DNA of 10,512 bases from Baffinella frigidus. Taxonomy: Eukaryota > Cryptophyceae > Cryptomonadales > Baffinellaceae. Numbering within the stretch: the stretch's first letter is position 1; every line of letters starts with the position of its first letter. The position numbers and the translations under genes were made by a program. The stretch lies in NCBI GenBank assembly GCA_026770585.1, contig MU647119.1, positions 162,420 through 172,931 on the forward strand. The letters run 5' to 3'. Shown here piece after piece: positions 1 through 8,200 of this stretch. Under the pieces are notes generated by a model. It saw nothing but the letters and a program-made list of their open reading frames with translations. It did not search any database and had not been told where the DNA came from.

Positions 1-220
1 CACACCCTACACCCTATACACCCTACACACCCTACACCCTACACCCTACACACCCTACACACCCTACACCATAAACCCTAAACCCTAATCCCTAATCCCT
101 AATCCCCACGCCAGAAACCCGACACCCCAAACCCCACACCCCACACCCCAAACCCCACACACCAAACCCCAAAACCCCGCACCCCACACCCTAACCCCCA
201 AACACTAACCACCAAACCAG
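1..220 (+). repeat. Telomere-like degenerate repeats
   Basis: CCCTACA/CCCTACAC units at 1-78, then CCCTAAAC, CCCTAATC, CCCCAAA and CCCCACA variants. Presumed intron upstream of exon 1. It is not a chromosome end: the same repeats continue through the whole window between exons. Confidence 0.85.
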
Positions 221-300
221 GTCGAACTCGGTGCAGCTCCTCGCAGCCGTGCGCGACCAGCTCTCGCTCTTCCTCTCCCACGCCTCCCCCGCTCCCCCTC
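221..300 (+). pseudogene. Truncated copy of exon 1, copy A
   Basis: It starts after an acceptor-like ACCAAACCAG (211-220) and repeats the first ~65 bases of exon 1 almost exactly (SNSVQLLAAVRDQLSLFLS), then runs through CACGCCTCCCCC into CCCTACA repeats. It lacks the linker and any clear donor. It lies 381 bases upstream of the full exon. It could be a used alternative exon, but nothing shows where it would splice out. Confidence 0.75.
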
Positions 301-601
301 AACCCTACACCCTACACCCTACACCCTACATTCTACACCCTACACCCTACACCCTACACCCTACACGATAAACACCATATCCTTAACCCTAATTCAGCGT
401 AATACACCCCAAACACCAAACACCAAACACCAAACACCAAACACCACAACCCCCACAGGTCCAACTCGGTGCAGCTCCTCGCCCCAAACACCACACCCTG
501 ATGAACCCCGGGGTGTATTTATTGGACGTGACTGGTACTAAATTTGGACACGCCCGTACTAAAGTAGGACGCGGAACGCTCAACCCTAAACACCAAACCA
601 G
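301..601 (+). repeat. Telomere-like repeats around exon 1 copies
   Basis: CCCTACA repeats (301-366) and CACCAAA repeats (411-446). A non-repetitive patch at 499-580 holds two similar words, GGTACTAAATTTGGACACG and CGTACTAAAGTAGGACGCGG. AATACACCCC (401-410) is the reverse complement of GGGGTGTATT (510-519), a short inverted repeat around exon copy B. Confidence 0.7.
459..483 (+). pseudogene. Truncated copy of exon 1, copy B (25 bases)
   Basis: A CCCCACAG acceptor (451-458) is followed by 25 bases matching the exon 1 start with one change (GTCC for GTCG), then it breaks into CCAAACACC repeats. Only the acceptor side of the exon is duplicated. Confidence 0.75.
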
Positions 602-856
602 GTCGAACTCGGTGCAGCTCCTCGCAGCCGTGCGCGACCAGCTCTCGCTCTTCCTCTCGCGCGCCTCCCCGCTCCCGCGCCCGCGCGGCCTCTCCTTGGA
701 GAATGCCTCCAGCCCCCTCTCTTCAGACAATGCCTCAAACGCCCTCTCCTCAGAAAATGGTTCCAATGTCCGATCCGAGGCGGGCCCCTCCGGACTTCCC
801 TCCGAGGGAGCTGAGGCGGGTCCGTCGGAACCGGGGGTGGTGGCGCGCCGGGGGCG
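602..856 (+). CDS. UBR4/BIG: BIG/UBR4 exon 1 of window
   Basis: The acceptor is CCAG at 598-601. The first base completes a codon, then the frame reads SNSVQLLAAVRDQLSLFLS, an amphipathic helix. This is followed by a Ser/Asn/Pro-rich linker with internal repeats (SSPLSSDNASN, ALSSENGSN) and a Gly/Glu-rich tail. The donor is placed at GT 857-858 (GTGCGAGCCC) because this leaves a two-base overhang that fits exon 2 and because the same intron head recurs after exons 2 and 3. The frame stays open for 16 bases past the donor and stops at TAG 873-875 in a foldback element. The helix is plausible coding sequence; the linker is probably a disordered loop and its exact 3' end is the least certain part. 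Confidence 0.6.
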
Positions 857-3800
857 GTGCGAGCCCTACACCTAGCTCTGTCCCACTTCAATTTTGTCTC
901 GTAGATAGAGTGCCCCCCCCCCAATTTCACAGGTGAATTTTGACACCCCCCCATGAAATTCACCTCTGAAATTTCGGGGAGGGCCCTCTATCTACGAGAC
1001 CAAATTGAACTGGGACAGAGCTAGTATACCCTGAACTCTACCTCCTGAACCATAAACCATACCTCCTGAACCATCAACCAGAAGCCAGGAACCCTGAACC
1101 CTAAACCTAAAACCGCAGGAGCCCTACACCCGTACCCAAACAATAACTCCTGAACCATAAACCAGAGACCATAAACCATAAACCAGAGACCATAAACCAT
1201 AAACCATAAACCATACACCATAAACCATACACCATAAACCATAAACCATAAACCATAAACCATAAACCATAAACACAGGTGCTATGGCTGCTCGGGGCGG
1301 TTCGTGTCGGATGCGCTAGAGCTGCTCGAGCAGGTTGCGAGCCCCTACACCCTGTACCCTGAACCCTATGTCCTACACCCAGGTCTCTCGACCCTGAACG
1401 CCACACCCTCAACTTGAAACCACCCCGAAACATTCACCCCAAACCCCAAACCCTAAACCCGGAGAGGCTTCTCTCAGGCAGGCATGCTTATCCGGGAAAA
1501 TCTATTTTTCTTTCATTTCCTGGCAACGAAAATTGCTACACAATTCGTCCTTACAAGTAATATTAAAGCATTTGCTCGGGGCGGTTCGTGTCAGATGCGC
1601 TCGAGCTTCTCGAGCAGGTCTTTCGACCCTGAACGCTACACCCTATCCCTTAAGTGGCGAGTAGGCTCATACGCCCTACCGTAGGGCCCTAGGACCTGCC
1701 TAGGACCTCTTGGCGGTCAATTTTGACCGCTTCGCCACTTGAGGTATACGCTGCACCCTACATCCGGATGTGCTGGAGCTTCTCGAGCAGGTTGTGAGCC
1801 CCTACACCTTGTACCCTGAACCCTATGTCCTACACACTACACACTACACACTACACACTACACACTACACACTACACACTAAACCCTACACACGAAACAC
1901 TAAACCCTCAACACCAAACACCAAACACCAAACCCGAAACCCGATCCCCCCGCAGGTGATCGAGCGTCCGAAGTGCAAGCAGGAGGTGCTGGACGCAGGC
2001 CTCCTCCAAGCCATGGTCACCTCCGGTATGCAGGTTGCGAGCCCCCCTCAACCCGAGACCCGAGACCCGAGACCCGGGAACCGGGACCCGAGACCCTGGA
2101 CCCGAGACTCTATTTCAGCAAGCAGGAGGAGGTGCTGGGTGTGCAGGGTGTAGGGTGTGGTGTAGGGTGTGTAGGGTGTAGGGTGTAGGGTGTGGGGTGT
2201 GTAGGGTGTGTAGGGTGTAAGGTCAAGGGTGTAGGAGGAGGTGCTCGGCGCAGGCCTCCTCGAGGCCATGGTCACCTCTGGCATGCAGGTTGCGAGCCCC
2301 CTTCAAGTTATGAGCCCCCCTCAGTCTCACCCAGCCCGAAATTCTAGACCCTAGACCCTAGACCCTCGACCTTACACTCTAGACCCTAGACCCTGCACCC
2401 TCGACGCAAGCCATGGCCACCTCCGGTATGCAGGTTGCGAGCCCCAACCCCGAGACCCTTGAGCTAACCCAAACCCCTACACCCTACACCCTACACCCTA
2501 CCCCAAACCCCAAACCCCCAACCCCAAAACCCCAAAACCCCAAACCCCAAACGCAAACTCCGAAACCAGGCGGGCGGGGTGATGGGAGGAGGGCGCGAGG
2601 CGCGCTCAGTCATCTGCGCTCTGGTGCGAACCCACACCCCACACCCTAACTCCTACACCCTCAACCCTCGACCCTCAACCCTCAACCCTCAACCCTCAAC
2701 CTTCAACCCTCAACCCCAAACCGCAACAGCAATCGGTTAAACCCTCAACCCTGAACCCTGAACCCTGAAACCCAAACACGACATCCTTAAACTCTGAACC
2801 CTATGCACGAAATCATTAGACCCTGAGCCCTAAACACGAAATTCTTAAACCCTGAGCCCTGAACACAAAATCCTTAAACCCTGAACCCTAAACACGACAT
2901 CCTTAAACCCTGGACCCGGAACACGAAACCAGGTGCGGGACAGCGCAGAGCGCACTGCCGAGGCTCTGGCGATGGTTACTGCCAAGGTCGCACTCCCCCA
3001 GAGCCTTACTCACCCCCTTTGACTATTTGTGACGACCTCAAGCGGCAAGGTTTTTCCGAACACCTCAGACCCGCGTCGCTCCTTTGTAAACCTGAACCCC
3101 CCCTGGACGGTGACCCGCACCGCCGAGGCTCTGGCGATGGTCACTGCCAAGGTTGTCCCTAACCCCTAATTTAAACCCTAAACCCTAATTTAATACGTCA
3201 TTTATCTGCTCTGCCACGTCACACTCTGAACCCCGAACCCCAAACCCCAAACCCCATGCCCCAAACCCTAAACCCCAAACCCCAAACCCCAAACCCCAAA
3301 CCCCAAACCCTAAACCCCAAACCCTAAACCCCAGACCCCAAACACTAAACTCTAAACCCCAAGCCCCAAACCTCAAACCCTAAGCCCTAAACCCCAACCC
3401 ACAAACCCAATAAATCAACCCTAATTCAATAACCCGCGCCGCAGGTGGTGGCGTGCCTCGCGCACTCGAAAAGCATTGACCTCGAGGACGCTGTGATATA
3501 CGACAACCTACGATAATATACGATAATATACGATAATATGCGATAATATACGATGATACACGCGAATATACGCTAATATACGCTAATATATATCCGGATA
3601 TACCTCAATATACCCCTAATTCAACAAACAATTTGGCAGGTGGTGGCCTGCCTCGCGCACTCGAAAAGCATCGACCTCAAACACGTCGTGATATACGACA
3701 ACCTACGATAATATACGATAATATACGATGACATACGCGAATATACGCCAAAATACGCTAATGTACGCTAATATATACCCTAATATACCCCTAATTTGAC

Positions 3801-5214
3801 AAAACAATCGCAGGTGGTGGCGTGCCTCGTGCACTCGAAAAGCATCGATCTCGAGGACGCTGTCCAGGCTGAGATGCAGGTTCAAACCCTAAGCCCTAAA
3901 CCCTAAACCCTAAACCCCAAACCCCAAACCCTAAACCCTAAACCCTAAACCCTAAACCCTAAACTCTAAACCCTAAACCCTAAAACCTAAACCCGAAACC
4001 CGAAACCCTGAACCCCAATCCCTAAACCCGAAACCCGAAACCCGAAACCCTGAACCCCAAACCCCAAATCCCAAACCCCAAACCCTAAACCCTAAACCCT
4101 AAACCCTGAACCCTAACACAACCCTCATCCAGCTTCTCGCGGACCTCTGCGCGGAGCCTGACTCCTGCTGGGAGGTCAACTCCAAACCCTGAAACCCCAA
4201 ACCCTAAACTCTAAACCCTAAACCCTAAACCCTAACCCCCAAACCCCAACCCCGAAACCCCAAACCCCAAACCCCAAAACCTAACCCCAAAACCAGGTCA
4301 AGTACAAAGCCCTCCTCGAAATCCTCTTCCGGGCCGTCGAGGCTGGTAAACCAAACCCTAAAACCCTAACCCCAAACCCTAAACCCTAAACCCCAAACCC
4401 CACACCCTAAAACCCCAAGCCCCAAAACCCAAAAACCCAAAAACCCAAAAACCCAAAAACCCCCCAAAAAAACACCTAAAAACCTAAACCGCACAACAAC
4501 AAAAAAAAAGGGGTGCACCAGACGAACATCGCGCAAGGCCTGATCCTGCCCTCCCTCTTCCAAACACCAACAAGGGTTTAACGGCAATAATTCAATAATT
4601 CAGCCCTAGACCTTAAACCCCAAAGCGTGAACGCTTAACCCGTGTTGGTGTGTGCGTCGCAGGCGCGCTGATCCTGCCCTCGCCCCGCATCATCGCCCTC
4701 ATCCCCGCCTCCGGAAACGATCAAAAACATTACGTTCCTGGCAACGAAAATAACTACACAGATGCTTAACTATTACTAGTAAGACCTAGTTGTGTAGTAA
4801 ATTTCGTTGCGGCAGAAAGTGATGTTTTTAATCGTTGCAGGCGCGCACCAGACGAACATCGCGCAAGGCCTGATCCTGCCCTCCCTCCGCATCCTCGCCC
4901 GCATCACAACCCTCGCCCCCTCCGTCCGCACCCAAAATGGCTCCACCGCAACCAACGGCTCCACCGCTGCAAACGGCTCCAACGCCGCTCCCGAAGCGGG
5001 GGACCGCCCCGAGGCGGGCCCGCGGCTTCTTTCTTTCTCCTCGCCGGGAGTTGCGACCCCTGGGGTAGACGTGACTCTGGCTGCGAACGAAGAGGTCAAG
5101 GCTGCGATCAAACGCCAGGCGAGTCCTGGGGGAGAGAGAGGGAGAGAGGGAGAGAGGGAGAGAGGGAGAGAGGCAGGGGGGGAGAGAGGCAGGGGGGGGG
5201 TAGAGGACGGGTGG

Positions 5215-5252
<38 letters not shown>

Positions 5253-8200
5253 GGAGGGAGGGAGGGAGGGAGGGGAGAAGAGAGAAGGAGAGAGGGTCGG
5301 AGACAGAGAGACAGAGAGGGAACATGCTCATGCGCCTGAGCATCCTAGCTCTGCCTCACACGGGTTGACTGATCGTTTTCACTCCAAAAGTTGACGGGTT
5401 TGCACCAAAACCCCGGGGAATTGACTTCCGGTCTCGTCAAATTGACGAGACCAAATCGTGTGAGGCAGAGCTAGGAGTCCATCCATCAAACGCTCGTTGC
5501 GCGTGTGCTCACCGTGCAGTTTGTACCATTTCGTCGCCGGAAATCGGGCCCTCCCCGGTGCAAATCCGCCGACCCGAAAGGCCGTTAACGGGGCGCAGGG
5601 AATCAAACCCTCTTTGAACGTGGATCCACCACGCGGTAGGCGGAAGCGCCGAACCCTAAACCCTAAACCCTAAACCCTTAACCCTTAACCCTAACCACAC
5701 GGTGGGCTTCGAGGGTTTCGGGACCCCTAGATTTAGCGGTAACGTGACCAAATATGCATCAGAAAATCCTTAGAGTTAACTGCCCACAGGGTAAGTTGAC
5801 TTTTGATGAAAGGTCCGCAGTCCACCGTATGGACCCTAAACCCCAAACCCGAAACCAGGCGGAAGAGCCGCCGATGAGCTACGGCCAGTGGCAGCCGGGC
5901 GCCTCAGGTTCTAGACCCCAAACCAGGAGAGCGTACGGCAAGGACGCCCTAAACCCTGAACCCTAAACCCTAAACCCTAAACCCTAAACCCTAAACCCTA
6001 AACCCTAAACCCCACACCCCAAAACCCAAACCCCACACCCCAAACCCTAAACCCACACCCCACACCCCACACCCCACACCCCACACCCCAAACCCCAAAC
6101 TCCAAACCCCAAACCATAAACCTTGAATCCACACACCAGGGAGTGGGCTGGGGTACGATGCGCTGGCCACCATGGACGCTGCGGGGCGGCGCGCGCTCTT
6201 CCTCGCTCGCAAGTACGCCTCCCCAATGTGTTTTAGTTTGCCTTACATGTGTTGTACGTGTCCCTTTTGTACCGGGGCGTCCGCTCTAAATGTGTTTTAT
6301 CCGCTATACATGTGTTTTATCGCGTGCCGGATATATATATTTGAGGCTGGGCCGGGGCGGCGCGCGCTCTTCCTCGCTCGTAAGTACGTCTCCCCCCTAC
6401 ACCCTTCCCCTAAACACTAAACCTTAGATCCCAAACCCAAAACTCGAAACCCTAAATACTCAACTCTAAACCCTTTGAAGGGCTAATGGCCTAACCCCTA
6501 AACTCTCAACTCTAAATCCGAAACCCCAAACCCCAAACCCCAAACCCCAAACCCCAAAACCCCAACCCCAAACCCGACCCCCTTTGAAGGGCTACTGGCC
6601 TGAACCCTCAACCCTGAAAATCAGGTACGGGGGGCGGTGGCTGCGGCGGAGCGTAGTCGGGCGGCGGCGGGGGGGGGGGGGTGCGCGTCTGATGTCCGAG
6701 GGGTGGATCCGCGCACTCCTGCTCAACAAGTGCTCCCGAAACCCGACAACCCGACAACCCGAAAATCTGAACCAATACCCGAAACCCGAAACTCTGAACC
6801 CGAAACCCGAGAATCTCAAACCGGAAGATGTGAAATCCGAGGACCTGAACCCCGAAACCCGGAACCAGGTGCTCGCAGGCTGTGCGCGCCGTGGCCAAGG
6901 AGGTGCTTCCCCCTAAACCATACACCCAAATCCGAAACCCGAAACCCGAAACCCGAAACCCGAAACACCAAACACCAAACACGCGCGGCTGATGTCCGAG
7001 GGGTGGATCCGCGCGCTCCTGCTCAACAAGTTATAGGGTAACGACCTGCAACCCGGGTAGTTAAGCCTACGGGATTGCCTACCGTAGGCCGTAGGGCTCC
7101 TAGGACCAAAAAGTCCCTGGAGTTTGTCCTACAGTAGGAGGTCCCAGGCAATGCCGGAGGCCTAACTACCCCATTTTCAGTCCATTACCCCATTAACGTG
7201 CTCGCAGGCTGTGCGCGCCGTGGCGAAGGAGATGCTCGCCTCGACCCTGAACACTGAACACCGAACACCAGACACCAGACACCGAACACCAAACACCAGA
7301 CACAAAACACAAAACACAAAACACCACACCCTAACCCTAACCCAAAACCCAAAACCACAAATACTAAACCCAAACACCAAACCCAAACCACAAAACCACA
7401 AACACTAAACCCAGACCCAAAACCCCGAAGGTGCTGGCGGCGATGGCAACCCCAGCCCCCGAACCCTCAACCCCAAACTCTGAACCCTCGTCCCCAAACC
7501 CCAAACTCCAAGCCCCAAACCCTGAACCCTAAAGATGGCTCCCTCCCGAAGGTGCTGGCGGCGATGGCGGGGGCGGGCACGCAGCGCTCCCTCGTCCTCC
7601 TCGACCTTGCGGTATCGAACCCGCAACCCCAAACCCAAACAAAAACAAAAACAAAAACCCAACCCATCGGGTTTAGGTAGGGTGTAGGGTGTTGGTTTAG
7701 GTAGGGGACTAGGGGGTAGAGTGTAGGACTAGGGGACTGGGGGGTAGAGTGTAGAGAGGAGGTGCTGGCGGCGATGGCCTTGATGGTTTGGGGTTTGGGG
7801 TTTGACGAGCACATAACACATAAGGCATAACACACAACACTTAAAAGGGCTACTGGCTTGAACCTTGAAACCCTGAAACCCTGAAACCCTGACACCCTGA
7901 AACGCTAACCCCCCCCCTCCCACAGGTATCGATGCTGGGGGAGGCGGCAGACGCGGGGGTGCAGTCCGCGGAGCTCTTCTCGCTCCTCACGAATCTCACC
8001 GCGGAGGAGAGCCGCAGGAACTACCTCGTCGCGGGCGGGTATACCCGAAGCCCGCAACTGTAGTTGGAAAAAAATCCAGAAATTCTAAGATTTTATAATA
8101 CTGCAAACGCACTTTTAAAAGACGAAGTTGTCGGGTTTGTACTTTGTACTAGAAATGACTTGAGTGCAGCTCCGCGGAGCTGTTCTCGCTCCTCACAAAT

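Larger units (their letters stand above)
6903..7551 (+). repeat. Intron 13: repeats, exon 12-13 copy, CACCAAA array
   Basis: CCCGAAACCCGAAACCCGAA at 6930-6965, the duplicated exon 12/13 interrupted by a foldback element, then CACCAGACACCAGACACC and CAAAACACAAAACAC units at 7245-7330, further heptamers, the short exon 14 copy A, and CCCCAAAC units to the acceptor. Confidence 0.8.

Noticed and set aside
1-120. Chromosome-end telomere
   Set aside because: The repeats are degenerate and recur between all exons through the window, so position at the window edge is coincidental.
401-519. Mobile element bounded by AATACACCCC / GGGGTGTATT
   Set aside because: Ten-base inverted repeat only, in C-rich repeats where such matches arise easily.
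586-963. Minus-strand frame opposite exon 1
   Set aside because: GC-rich coding strand leaves open antisense frames; it runs through a foldback element and has no recognisable protein.
1770-2153. Frames encoding YTLHTTHYTLHT or NPKPQT-type repeats
   Set aside because: These are translations of heptamer repeats (also at 6592-6982 and 7185-7408) and not proteins; such artefacts are common in automated predictions for repeat-rich algal genomes.
4828-5343. Minus-strand frame rich in Leu/Pro/Ser
   Set aside because: It is the antisense of exon 9 and of the microsatellite; composition explains it.
4807-5394. Single long open frame with an Arg/Glu/Gly-rich tail
   Set aside because: Only 4841-5118 matches the family; the tail is a GA microsatellite translated, and the start lies in a foldback element.
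5580-5650. Possible tRNA or small RNA
   Set aside because: No cloverleaf arms or B-box could be fitted by eye.
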